Shown here piece after piece: positions 35,730 through 47,234 of a stretch of 64,000 nt of DNA. Position 1 is the first letter of the stretch. Each line of letters begins with the position of its first letter. Source of the stretch: Cyprinodon diabolis (Eukaryota > Chordata > Actinopteri > Cyprinodontiformes > Cyprinodontidae). Location: NCBI GenBank assembly GCA_030533445.1, contig CM060064.1, positions 43,556,787 to 43,620,786 of the forward strand, written 5' to 3'. A program made the position numbers and the translations under genes. The notes under the pieces are model-generated. The model ran no database searches, was not told the origin of the DNA, and saw nothing but the letters and a program-made list of their open reading frames with translations.

Positions 35730-36190
35730 TAATTTAATTCAGTTCGGTTAAATAGCGGCAATTCAAAACACATGTCATCTCAAGGCACTTTACAGAGACA
35801 ACACTGTCAGATGGGTTGGGAAAACCAGTTGATTGCATCCAATCATTGACTTGCACGACATCTTCCTTCTGGATCAGCCTGCGGCGACGACCTTCCTTTG
35901 CATTTTATACTTGACTGTTCAGCAATCCCTCAAACTGAGGATGCATGTAGTGATAATGGAGAGAAAAACTAACTCTTAACAGGAGGAAACCGCCAGCAGA
36001 ACCAGGCTCCGTGGGAATGGCCATCTGCCAAGGCCGAATTGGGGTTCAAGGAGACAGAAGTAGACATACAGTACAGAAGGAAACAGAGATACAAAACTGT
36101 TAACTCCACAGGAAATACACAGCCATTTGTTCTAGTCATAGTAAAGGAAACAGGACTACTTTGGAAAAAGGGCCGAGTTCCAACATCTAT
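35730..36190 (-). repeat. Repeat A, copy 6 (diverged)
   Basis: The words caaaacacatgtcatctcaa, ggcactttacag, aaaaccagttgattgcatc, aggaggaaaccgccagcaga and gccgaattggggttcaagg follow the order of repeat A at 24051, with an inserted segment near 35850-35920 and greater divergence. Confidence 0.72.
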
Positions 36191-36262
36191 ATAACCAAGA
36201 TGTTGATGGGAGAAGCACAGCTGATATTCAATGCACGATGGAGTCACAGTCGAACATCAACG

Positions 36263-37073
36263 TGTTAGGACTCCAGTTTGTGCGGGTTGTGTGTTTGTGT
36301 TTTCTTCCTCCACCACCAGGTGGTGCCCGGTTCTAGCTGGCTGTTCCACACACCTGCAGATGGTTGCCTCATCTGAGGACTCTTAAGCTGCTGACTGCCA
36401 GTACCTCGACGCCAGAGTGTTTGCCAGTTTTGGGTACTCTAGCCAAGCTGAGTTTAGCAGAGTCTAACTGAGTCTTTGTCTCCCTGAGCCCTAAACTTAT
36501 TGTTTTTTTCTTGTCTTTGCCTCTCGGAAGGAAGTCATCCTGCAAACTGCATGTTTTGGCCTTGTCCCCCTGGAAGGATTGTTTGAGCTTCACACTGAGC
36601 AGGGGATACAAACTGGATGTTTGGATCTACTCCCCCTGAAAGGATTGTTTGAGCTTCACAATGAGCAGGGGATACATCTCCATACGCACCGCTCAAGTAC
36701 TTCTGGAAATGTAAGTGGCAGTCAGCTCCATCGCTCCTCAGGAACCAGCCAAACCCGTATAAACCCTGTCTGCCCTCCAACGAGTCAACCAAGTTCTGGA
36801 ATAACCCATACCGACTGGGTTCTGGGAAGGACACCTTTTCCCTGGAAATGTGAGTCCCGTTTCAGTCTCTTTTTTTGCAAGTCTTCGCTCAAGTTTCCCA
36901 CTGAGCCTGAACTAAACACTGAACTTCTCTTCTCACTTCCACTTCCGGTTCAGCAGCGTTCTGAGAAACATGGGTCCAACTCATCGTGTATTCAATAAAC
37001 CTGCTAAACCTTTTCTCTGTTTCTCTGAGTGGTTCCCTGAATGTGGATCAGATCTCTTAAAAAGAACATGACA
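36263..37073 (+). mobile_element. Solo LTR, family D (811 bp)
   Basis: The termini are TGTTAGGACT and ...ACATGACA, flanked by a perfect 5-bp duplication CAACG (36258-36262 and 37074-37078). TATAAA lies at 36758-36763 and AATAAA at 36994-36999, the order expected for U3, R and U5 in plus orientation. No internal retroelement genes adjoin, so this is a solo LTR. A 66-bp direct duplication sits in the U3-like part. No match with family B or C was seen beyond the shared TGT...ACA ends. Confidence 0.87.
36543..36674. repeat. 66-bp direct duplication inside an LTR
   Basis: Unit 36543-36608 and unit 36609-36674 share caaactg.atgttt, tccccctg.aaggattgttt and gagcttcaca.tgagcagggg with about seven differences. 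Two units only, in the U3-like part of the LTR, upstream of its TATA box. Confidence 0.85.
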
Positions 37074-37078
37074 CAACG

Positions 37079-37439
37079 GACCAGATTAGGCAACTATGAG
37101 TACAAAAAGCAGATCATAAAGTTATGAGTGGAACTTGATAAATACTGCAGAATTGGAGAACAGAGATAGAATGAAGCAGATTGAGGAAAAGTGATCCCTA
37201 TGTGATCCAGCAGCCCAAACATATAGCAGCACAAATGCAGAAAATAGCTCACAACCAAACTATTTTGGATGATGTATTAGAAATTTAGAGCCACAATAGG
37301 GCCAAGGTAGAGCTAAGGAGAAATGTCTTTACAGAATGAAATTCTCCCCCCTGGATTGAACTATTAACACTCTACCTCCACTTACCTCTCTACTCACCCA
37401 GCAACTAAGCAAACATCATTGTTTTTAATTATAAGCTTT
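37079..37439. other. No recognised gene
   Basis: I see nothing recognisable in this stretch. Confidence 0.4.
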
Positions 37440-37790
37440 ATTGAAAAGCAACACAATGGACAATCGGGTCTTTGATATCAGATGGAGCTTGGCCATTTAA
37501 GGTTTTATATGTAAGAAGGAGGATTTCAAATTCTATTCTGGATTTAACAGGAAGCCAATGAAGAAAAGCCAGGAAAGGAGAGATAGGATCGCTTTTTAAT
37601 TGTCATCAGAACTCTGGCTGCAGCATTTTGGATCAGCTGAAGGCTTTTAACTACAGTTTATGGACTTCCTGATAGTAAAGAATTACAATAGTCCAGCCTT
37701 GAAGTAACAAATGCATGGACTAGTTTCTCAGCATCACCCCTGGACAGGAGATTTCTAATTTTGCATTATTCCTGAGATAAAAGATGGAAT
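37440..37790 (-). pseudogene. Decayed L2-type LINE ORF2 C-terminal fragment
   Basis: Minus-strand text with frameshifts: DYCNSLLSGSP, QNAAARVLMTIKKRS and HWLPVKSRIEFEILLLTYKT, then LNGQAPSDIKD. These are the same blocks as in the fragment at 32970-33440 (DYCNSLF, QNSAARIL, HWLPITCRIQYKIALI), so it belongs to the same LINE group but is older. Sequence to about 37900 may be its more upstream part. Confidence 0.75.
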
Positions 37791-38576
37791 TTATAGAAAC
37801 TTCTTAAAAATGAGATTTAAAGTACAGGCCCTCATGAAAAATAATACCTTCATTATTACCTGAGATCAATTTAATTCCATCCAAATGAAGTCAAAGAGTC
37901 TTGTTAGGATTATTTTTTTTTTATTGATAATGTGTGAGTTTGTTAAACCCTAATTATACCTAAATTTGTGTGTCAGAACTGATGTTTTCCCAATTAGTTT
38001 CTCTAATTATTGTAGTCTCTCTGTCAGGATAAAAAGTCATCTTCATTATGTATGTGGAAAAGATTCGGGGATAAAATGAGAGCGGTGTCCTTGATCTAAG
38101 AACATAGTGTAAAATTTTGATCAGGCTGGAGACATTGAGATCTCTCGTTTACAAACGTGTATGATTTAATGATGTGATGATGGGGCATACCGGAGTTGTA
38201 TAAAATTCTTCTGTGATTCTGGACCACTTCAACAAGAAGCGAGCCCGGTTGGTAATCACTGCTTTCTGTAACCCTAAGCAAATTCTCTGGTCTAATTAAA
38301 TATATGTTATGTCTCATGGTTATTCAATAAATATACATTATGAAGTGTTATTTAAAGAGTTTTTCCAGAGTTACAGCTCCTTAGGAAAGTAAGAGTCTGT
38401 ATAACTTCTGCAGCTTTCTATTTTCAGTTTTTCTTTTTCAAGGGGGGCCACATTGTCTAAGGCAGTAATCAGAGAACCAGCAACCCCATTAACAAAATCA
38501 TCACTTTGAGAGGGGAAATAAATGTTTAACCTCTGCAGTATTGTACAGTGATACAGAGGATTTAAGGTATCATCTT
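37791..38576. other. No recognised gene; possibly more LINE relic
   Basis: AT-rich sequence continuing upstream (in LINE sense) from the L2 fragment. I cannot read conserved RT motifs here. Confidence 0.35.
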
Positions 38577-38581
38577 CAATG

Positions 38582-38953
38582 TGTCATGGTTTTGGTTCTG
38601 TTTAAGTTTTCTTTTTTAGATTTCATTGGTTTCATTTCTATTTTTTGTTATTCTAGTTGTTTTTGATTGTATTTGAGTTCTTATGTATTTCATTACCCTC
38701 TGTTGCCCTCTTGTGTCAGTCTCCTTCTCCTAGCTCCCTTCTAGTTTCTTCTGTCCAGCCCTGCTCCTAATCTGCTGATTAGCCTTGCTTTGTTCAGTCT
38801 TCCATTTATACACCTCCTGTTCAGTCGCTGTTTGTTGTTTCCTCATTGTTTCTTTGCTTCTAATCTGTGTTTTTTGTCATAAAATCTGCAAGAAACCACC
38901 CCAGCTTCCCTCTTGTCATTTGGGTGCTCTTAAAACCTCCTCTCAACCTCATA
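38582..38953 (+). mobile_element. Solo LTR, family B, plus orientation
   Basis: It starts TGTCATGGTTTTGG. Its words are the reverse complement of those in the other family B copies: ctctgttgccctcttgtgtc, tagctcccttctag, ctgctcctaatctgctgatt and catttgggtgctc near the end. The right end is imprecise; CAATG precedes the start and recurs at 38954-38958, which would make a 5-bp duplication if the last LTR bases are mutated. Confidence 0.75.
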
Positions 38954-38958
38954 CAATG

Positions 38959-39950
38959 TCAGCTTGAATGTAAAAAATCCCTACGATTATGACCTTGTTA
39001 GTATTTAACAATAAATCAGATACGAACTCTGACTTTATGTTGCCGGTCCTGGCCTCGATTATTATACCTGGTGTCTCTAATGCACTTTTTTGACTACAGA
39101 GCTGCCAGTGGCCAGTGGTCACCCTCCAGTAACCAGGAAGCCAGCAAACCTTGAAAAGATATGAAGATCAGGGGCAGACTGAGGTCCACTGATTGTCTTG
39201 AACAATAACAGAGTCCACATTGAAAGAGTTTCACAAGACACCAAAGTCAAAGAAAAAATATGTTTCTTATTTGGTTCTTTGGCTGGCATATCATGAAGAG
39301 TACTCATCTGGTGAAGAGAGATTATCCTTCTCCTCCTTATATAGACACTAGTCATCTTGATAAAGAAATGTTCTCAGGTGTCCAGCAACACGGGTCAGCC
39401 CAGCCACCAGCAAAGATCCTCTCTATGACAGGAAGCTCACTCACACCAGAAAAACAGAACTCCAGAGACCCTAGCATCTGATAAATCGTGATTCATTGGG
39501 CATTGCAATAATCGTCCACTAATTTGGTAATCCAATTGAACCAGTACATAAGGATACATAATGATATTTTTATCGTGTTTTACCATTTTCCATTTATATA
39601 AAGTGAGCAATAACATTCTTTCTATATTCTAAACTTGCGGTGCGCCAATTTGCTAAAAAAATATCCCTTTATAGATTAATCTAGAAAATAATAGATTAAT
39701 TGATGGCTAAAATACTCGAAATGTACAGGCCTAGTCTCCATATACCCTAGGGATGACATAATAATTTACCCTTCAATTAGTGTTTCGTAACCCCTGCTAT
39801 GGGAAACCGTGATCTCAGAAAACAATCAGAAATTTTGAAAATCAGTTCAGCTCAAACAATTTTTATGCCACTTGAAAACTTTCATGACTGACTGTTTAGG
39901 TTCAGAAACACAAATTAAAAAGTCATCCAAATTAATTTACAGGATTCTGA
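38959..39950. other. No recognised gene
   Basis: Unassigned sequence. An attctgattctgattctg run of 6-bp units ends it at about 39943-39960, at the border of the RTE LINE. Confidence 0.45.
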
Positions 39951-39956
39951 TTCTGA

Positions 39957-41941
39957 TTCTGTCGTGGCGGCAACCCTCGAACCCGTTGGTGGACACCTCC
40001 GGTGAGGGATGCTGTCAGGTTGAAGAAGGAGGCCTATCGGGCCTTTTTGGCCTGTGGGACTCCGGAATCAGCTGATGGGTACCGGCGGGCGAAGCGGCAT
40101 GCGGCTCGGATGGTTGCTGAGGCAAAAACTCGGGTGTGGGAGGAGTTTGGAGAGGCCATGGAGAAAGACTTCCGTACGGCTCCGAAGCGGTTCTGGTCCA
40201 CCATCCGGCGTCTCGGGGGGGGGGGGGAAGCGGTGCAGCACCAACACTGTTTATAGTGGGGATGGTGTGCTGCTGACCTCGACTCGGGACGTTGTGGGTC
40301 GGTGGGCGGAATACTTCGAAGACCTCCTCAATCCCACCAACATGTCTTCCATTGAGGAAGCTGGGCCTGGGGACTCTGGACTGGGCTCTCCAATCTCTGT
40401 GGGCGAGGTCGCCTAGGTGGTTAAAAAGCTCCTCGGTGGCAGGGCCCCGGGGGTGGATGAGATCCGCCCCGAGTTCCTCAAGGTCCTGGATGTTGTAGGG
40501 TTGTGTTGGCTGACACGACTCTTCAACATTGCATGGACATCGGGGGCAGTCCCCCTGGATTGGCAGACTGGGGTGGTGGTCCCCCTATTCAAAAAGGGGG
40601 ACCGGAGGGTGTGCTCCAATTACAGGGGAGTCACACTCTTAAGCCTCCCCGGCAAGGTCTATTCGGGGGTGCTGGAGAGGAGGGTCCGTCGGATAGTCGA
40701 ACCTCGGATTCAGGAAGAGCAGTGTGGTTTCCGTCCTGGTCGTGGAACGCTGGACCAGCTCTACACCCTCAGCAGGGTCCTGGAGGGTGCATGGGAGTTC
40801 GCCCAACCAGTCTACATGTGCTTTGTGGACTTGGAGAAGGCGTTCGACCGTGTCCCTCGGGGGGCCCTGTGGGGGGTTCTCCGGGAGTACGGGGTGCCGG
40901 GCCCTTTGATACGGGCTGTCAGGTCCGTGCATGACCGGTGTCAGAGTCTGGTCCGCATTGCCGGTAGTAAGTCGGGCTCGTTTCCGGTTAGAGTTGGACT
41001 CCGCCAGGGCTGCCCTTTGTCACCGATTCTGTTCATTACCTTCATGGAAAGAATTTCTAGGCGCAGCCAAGGTGTTGAGGGGATCCATTTTGGTGGCCTT
41101 AGGATTGCGTCTCTGCTTTTTGCAGATGATGTGGTCCTATTGGCTTCATCAGGTCGTGATCTGCAGCTCTCGCTGGATCGGTTCGCAGCCGAGTGTGAAG
41201 CGGCCGGGATGGGGATCAGTGCCTCCAAATCCGAGGCCATGGTCTTGAGCCGGAAAAGGGTAGAGTGCCTTCTCCGGGTCAGGGGGGGTGTCCTGCCCCA
41301 AGTGGAGGAGTTTAAGTATCTTGGGATCTTGTTCACGAATGAGGGAAGAAGGGAGCGGGAGATCGACAGGCGGATTGGTGCAGCGTCTGCCGTGAAGCGG
41401 GCGTTGTACCGGTCCGTCGTGGTGAAGAGAGAGCTGAGTCAAAAAGCGAAGCTCTCGATTTACCGGTCGATCTACGTTCCTACCCTCATCTATGGTCATG
41501 AACTCTGGGTCATGACCGAAAGAACGAGATTGCGGATACAAGCGGCCGAAATGGGTTTCCTCCGTAGGGTGGCTGGGCTCTCCCTTAGAGATAGGGTGAG
41601 AAGCTCGGTCATCCGGGAGGGACTCGGAGTAGAGCCGCTGCTCCTCCACGTCGAGAGGAGCCAGTTGAGGTGGCTTGGGCATCTGTTTAGGATGCCTCCT
41701 GGACGCCTCCCTGGTGAGGTGTTCCGGGCACGTCCCACAGGGGGGAGGCCCCGGGGAAGACCCAGGACTCGCTGGAGAGACTATGTTTCTCGGCTGGCCT
41801 GGGAATGCCTTGGGGTTCCTCCTGAAGAGCCGAAGAAGTGGCTGGGGTGAGGGAAGTCTGGGCCTCCCTTCTTAAGCTGCTGCCCCCGCGACCCGACCCC
41901 GGATAAGCGGAGGAAGATGGATGGATGGATGGATGGATGGA
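39957..41941 (+). mobile_element. RTE-type LINE (Rex3/Expander-like), 5'-truncated
   Basis: About 2 kb of an RTE-clade non-LTR retrotransposon: the linker before the RT, the full RT, the C-terminal region, a short 3' UTR ending gacccgaccccggataagcg, and a (GATG)n-type tail to 41941. RTE elements such as Rex3 typically end in short tandem repeats of this kind. G+C content is far above the flanks. The endonuclease domain is missing. Confidence 0.92.
40002..41900 (+). pseudogene. RTE-type reverse transcriptase, nearly intact but interrupted
   Basis: The frame starts in the pre-RT region (RDAVRLKKEAYRAFLACGTP) and shifts in a run of about 13 G near 40216. It hits TAG at 40414 (GEVA, stop, VVKKLL; Glu is expected), then stays open for 477 codons, 40417-41847. 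Within that stretch the RT signature is complete: FVDLEKAFD (residues 136-144), LRQGCPLSP (195-203) and LFADDVVL (234-241), so the three catalytic Asp residues are present. The C-terminal text YGHELWVMTERTR, RRVAGLSLRDRVR and RPRGRPRTRWRDYVSRLAWE is typical of the clade. A one-base loss near 41828 replaces the normal end. The copy looks young. Confidence 0.92.
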
Positions 41942-43793
41942 TTCTGTTTTGAACTGTCCTGCACAGTTCTTTTGGCTCTTTTTTAAGAGTCACTCCATGT
42001 TGTTTTTGTATTTTGCATCGTATACCCCATGAAAAGAGATAGAACACTTTTCTGACCAGAAGGATTGAAATACAGGATTTAAAAATATCTCTGAAGACAG
42101 GTCAGAGAAGAAAGCTATGGAAGATAATTGGTATTTTTACCAAAACATGTCACAGATTTCATGATGAGAAAAGTACTCTAATTTAAAATTTGAAACACAA
42201 AAACAGGCACTGGATTGTTTACAACCACAAGAAATTGTCCTCTCTCACTAGCTTTCTAACTCTAAAAAAAAGCTCGGTTCTTGTTTTTCTAGCATCCATC
42301 GGTACAGTGACTAGCTGTGCTCATTCAGCTCCCGGTTGAAACCCCACATAGAAAATAGGTATATACACATGATGTTCTGGATGTAATTTTCAAAGCTTTT
42401 ATTGGCTTTGATTTAATTAATTTGTGCTACAGCGCCTGTTTGCTTCATCAAAACTCCAGCTGCAGGTGTTGAGTCATGATTTACAACCTCTGTGAGGGCT
42501 TCACATGCACCAGGTGACAAAATTGAGATAAATAGGTAGAGGTTTCAAAGTGATGAGATGAAAGAAGAGATTGGCTTCCATGGCAACCAATCAAACCTAA
42601 GTATTTGTATATCATAGTCTCACATTTAACATGTCCTGTTTCTTTTTTTATCTTCATTTGTGATGCATGTTTTTTAAAGGTCCCCCCACTGCAGCGTACC
42701 GCTATTTGTTGTTGAAGTAAAACACAAGTGATGCCCTGCTTTTGTTTTGTTTTTTTCTCACTGACAGGTTTTATTTAAGAGATTTGTCTAACCAAAAAAA
42801 CTGATCAATTAACAGTTGATGGAACACATAAAATAGCTCAAGAGAGAAAATGAATTCTCCTAATAAAAAAGCCCTAAACAAAAAGATGCAAGCAGCTTCT
42901 TTGATTAAGACAATTATCTTCGGCTTTTTCCTAAAGTAAATACAAGCTGAGGAAGCCACTACACAGCGAAACACCCCGATCTTATCCTGCCATAATGAAT
43001 TTTTAAACAAAAGCAATCATGGATGCCTTTATTCACAATAAAGAAATGAATAAATTAGAAAAGCATAAAACATTTTCACTTGTGATGAATTTTAGGGAGT
43101 TATGCTTTGACTTCCATCTTGGTCTCGGCTTAACCTTACTTGGAATGGATTATTAATCATCTAATAATCATTAAACGAAGCAGCTGGAATTTCCACAAAG
43201 ATGCAGCTTTAACCGAAATATTCAAAATTTATTAAAAAAAACTTGAATTAAACTTTAAAACAAGGCAAAACTGTAAATTGGTCTTGCTTGATTTGAAAAA
43301 AACAAAACAAAAAAACAATAAATGCTGTTGGTGTGTTTGACTCATCTGCCTTTGCTGAGTCTCCCACAGACTGATTAGGACAAAGCTGACCCACACCTCT
43401 GCCCCATCTCTCTGTTTCTGATCACAGAAAGACAGGGGCATCTTCGAGCAAGACAGTCTTGAGGAAATGATGAGTAGAGAGAAAGCTGATAAAACAGAAG
43501 AAAGAACCAGCATAAAAATGCTGAAAAAGTAATGTTAGAGAGCAGGTAGGGCATAAACACTATGGTGAAAAGGTTGGGGTAGTCTATTCATCACTACTAG
43601 CTAAATGAGGAGGTTGGACCCTACTTTGAGGAACCTCTGGGGACCAAAATTGAATTAATAAAAGAAGTATTGGAAAGTTTTTACTCATAAAGATGCATAT
43701 TTTAGAATGTGGTTAGAGAAGACGGTCCCGAGAAAAACATGTATTTAATAATACAAAGTATTGGAATTTGGAATTTCCGTTTAAATAAGTTCA
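41942..43793. other. No recognised gene
   Basis: AT-rich sequence of 1.85 kb with nothing recognisable. Confidence 0.45.
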
Positions 43794-43796
43794 CAA

Positions 43797-44257
43797 CTTA
43801 AAGGTATAGAGGGCAATCTTTTATTTCCAGGTGAATCATCTAAATAAGTGGTCCTCCTAATTGTCAATCATTTTGGTGATTGTTTATGTAAGGCTGTCCT
43901 ATGTGCTCGTCCCGTTAGCTATCTTTCTCCGCGCATTCGCACTTTCAGTCGTATTAGATTAGATTAGATGAGCTTTATTGATCACACAACGGAGAAATTC
44001 ACTCGTCACATGTTGGCATAGTAGTTACAGAAGAGGGTGCAAACAAGGAGGAAAAAGGTGCATTAAGAGGAATAAACAAAATATATATATATACAGTATA
44101 TCGAGATAAATAAGGATTAAGGTGCAAGTGTACATGTATTGCACACAATGAAAAACAAAATAAAATAAAAATAAGAAATAAAAAATAAAAAGATAATATA
44201 TATCTGTAGTGAACTACGGTGTCAGACAGTCATTGAAGCTAACCTTTTTCACCGCGG
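43797..44257. repeat. Unclassified repeat, second copy, interrupted
   Basis: It matches 13818-14025 on both sides of an insertion: aaaggtatagagggcaatct to actttcagtcgta on the left and atatctgtagtgaactac to gtcattgaagctaacctttt on the right. The uninterrupted copy reads actttcagcagtatatctgtgg at the same place, so it serves as an empty site for the insertion at about 43953-44206. Confidence 0.8.
43953..44206 (-). repeat. LINE 3' tail inserted in a repeat
   Basis: The plus strand starts ttagattagattagatgagc then tttattgatcacacaacgga, the reverse complement of a (TAATC)n-type tail like that at 20890-20911. About 250 bp, A-rich at the far end. It is a 5'-truncated minus-strand non-LTR insertion. 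Confidence 0.75.
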
Positions 44258-44640
44258 TTCTTTGAAAAGGGCAAAGAATGAGAAAGAATTTCCACGTGGA
44301 AAACGTTACCTAGCTTTTTCCAACTAACTGGTACTCAAAAATGTTTTTTCAGTGTAATGACCTGGTTCTTTGACTCAGGTATGTTGAAACATAGACACAT
44401 CTAAGAAGTGCGGGACACTGGGTTTGGGGGACTGGAATAGAAGAACCTCGATGTTGGTGGTAGCTATGGATTCAGTTTTACTGGATGTGGGATCTTATGA
44501 AATGTGGCTTTTTTGGTCGAAACTTTGTCGGTGAAAAGGCCTCCTGACCCTCTCTGGGTGTGTCATACATTGCATTACTGGGCGTCTTGGTGTTTAGGTG
44601 TGGATACTTTATCTCACTCTGAATTATGTGGAGGTTTATA

Positions 44641-44870
44641 ATTACACTTTATTGATCTCACACTGGAGAAATTTATCTCTGCATTTAACCCATCCCCTTA
44701 GGAAGCAGTGAGCTGCCATTTTAAGGCGCCCGGGGAGGAGTGTGGGGTTAAGGGTTTGGCTCAGAGACCCAGAATGGAGGCTGTGGGGTACTAGCAACCT
44801 TCTCAGAGCACAATCACACTGCTCTAACCCACCAGGCCAGCATTCCCCACTAGGTTTGATGGAGTGTGGC
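44641..44870 (-). repeat. LINE or SINE 3'-end fragment, family G
   Basis: The words acactttattgatctcacac, tggagaaattt and aacccatccccttaggaagc match 35060-35130. It continues with cagagacccagaatggaggc and accttctcagagcacaatca. Best read as the 3' end of a minus-strand retroposon. Confidence 0.55.
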
Positions 44871-46736
44871 ACATTGGTCTTGTGTTGTGGGCTCGCTAGG
44901 TCCACAGAACTCTGCCCAGTAGTGTTTCTGGAGGTTAATTTGTGCGCTGGCCTTGGCTTGGCATCTAGAATAGGATAATCTGTAAATAGTATACATGTCA
45001 ATCCTGGCCTGCAAATATCATATTGGAATAGTGATGCTTATGGTCAGTCCTGGCAGTTGGTCAACTGCTGGCTTGAAGAAGGAGGTAGAGTTTTATTTTG
45101 GTATGAGATGTTGGGGATGTTACAACTGGGAATGAGAGGTGCCACATCCTTAAGTGATGGTTGGCTCACACCCTCTATCTTAACAATTTCATTGCAGATA
45201 ATTTTCTTCAATTTTGTCCACCCTCACACACAAACTTGTCTCACTATTTTTGCAGGGCCTTTCCATTGATTTCCATGAATTTCTACAGCCTAACCATGAC
45301 CGCTACCCTAACCATTACTCAATCATACCTGACCAAAAACTGAACTCAATTCACAACTTAGTCCTAAACGCAACCCCTGACCCCAAAACAACGATTCCCA
45401 CCATGGGGTCCAGGTATCAGACCCCACAGGGTGGAATCGGTTCCCACGACATGCTTTTTTTCCAGAAAATAGGTCCAACAGTGTATTAAAAACAAGCAGA
45501 AACAAACAGATACACAAAATGTAATGCATTATTGTGCATATACAGACTGAGGCCCATTTTATGCACACAGAAGGAAGATATGACTGGTAAGATAATTAGT
45601 TACTTGTGGCTTGTTTGGTTTGTCATGTTTTCCTGTGTTTGTTTTCTCTGATTATTAGCATTAAGAGGTTTTTGTTCATATTCCCTTGATGTTATTCTTT
45701 TTCTCATCTTTTTGATATTGTTTTAGTTTCTTTCAGTGTGCTAAATAAGCCACTCATGCCATTCAGATTAAAAGGTTAACTGTGTACATGAAAGGATTGT
45801 TTTTGCTTTTTTTCCTTGATATAAAAAAGCAGACTTTGAAATTATAAGGTAACTCAAACTACCTCTCTCTTTGCTTGAAAAAAACATGACAGGGCACTTA
45901 AAATAAAGTACTTCAAACGGCTCAAAATGTCAGATCAACAAAGCACCGCCAGCATTGATCGTTTAAATCAAATGTTGGAGATCTGTCGTTCCCTTTCTTT
46001 AAAAAAAATACTTTCCACTGTGTTTGCAGCAGCACCAAAGCTAATCTAATTAGGAGATTCCTCTGATCAAACTGCGACCGCTTCCACCTATTATTGTCAG
46101 TACAAACAGCTCTAATGTCTATTTTTTTATTGGCTAAAGATTTCCATCAGTCTTATAAACTAAGAAGCTAACTTGCTGTTATTGCTGAATTAATAAAAAA
46201 ATAATAATAATCTACATGAGTCATAATGAGTTTATAATTTATTTTAATGAACTTTAACTGGGAAGCATTCGGAAAGGATCAAAACATCGCTGTCAAAGTG
46301 CACCAGCAGCGCTTCATCTACCCAATTATGTTGACAAGCGCCTCACAAACGCTGTTTAAAGTCCTTTCCTAGGGATGAGGTGACTGTTTCATTGGTTCCA
46401 ATTAAAATCTACGCTCTCTGTAAGCTACTTATCCAGAACATGACATGGCAAGAAAAATGAAGCCACTTAGCAGTTTTAATTTGTCTCAGTATTGGATACT
46501 AAGTTTTAAACCAGGACTCAAAGGAGTTGGGAAAGGATAGAGCATATAGAAATTAGTCTGTTTGTTTTGTTTTCCTCAGAATTACACATCTGGATTAGGC
46601 TGGTTTATGGGGAGAATTGTTGCAAATCTGCCTCTGGCCTAAAGACAATTGTCTGATGTTTCTTTTACAACATTTTCTTCTCAGATAGGATGGAACTGTC
46701 TTTAACCTTCACCAATTCAGCATATTTTTTCTAACT
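44871..46736. other. No recognised gene
   Basis: About 1.9 kb of AT-rich sequence with nothing recognisable. Confidence 0.45.
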
Positions 46737-46741
46737 TTTCT

Positions 46742-47219
46742 TGTCACGATTTGGTGTTGGATTGAGGACCCAAAGCAGAGGCAAGTAGGCAGAGGTGAAT
46801 TTAGGTGGGTTTAATGAGGTCCACAGGTACAGAGGCAGGAATCAAAAAATCCAACAAAAAATAACAAACAAACCAGAACCAAGGAGACATCAGGGGAAAC
46901 CAAACTCTAGGAGCCAGGGAGAGACGAGATAAGCAGACAGACGTTAGACAGGGATCCAGCAAACAGGAACTGAAGAGGGAGGGCTTTTAAAGGGGACAGA
47001 GACAAAGAGAGGGCTAACGAGAGGATTGGAAACAGGTAAGGACAGAGCAGAAAACAGAGCTAGGGATAGAGGACACAAGAGGGCAGCAGAGGACAAAAAA
47101 TGGAAAACCTGGAAGACAGGAACTAACAAGAAAACAACAAATAATAATTAAACAATAAAACAAGGAGCAAAGTAAAACTGAATACTCTAAATAAACATAA
47201 CAAAACTAAGACTGTGACA
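46742..47219 (-). mobile_element. Solo LTR, family B, complete copy (478 bp)
   Basis: The termini are TGTCACGATT and ...GACTGTGACA. Flanking pentamers are TTTCT and GTTCT (4 of 5 match). On the minus strand it shows a TATA-like CCTTTAAAAGCC (complement of about 46985-46997) and ATTAAA about 70 bp before its end (complement of about 46810-46816), consistent with U3-R-U5. This is the reference copy for the five other family B copies in the window. Confidence 0.85.
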
Positions 47220-47234
47220 GTTCTGAAGCATTTA

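Noticed and set aside
36579..36998. 139-residue plus-strand frame
   Set aside because: It lies inside the solo LTR at 36263-37073 and includes the 66-bp duplication. No gene is supported.
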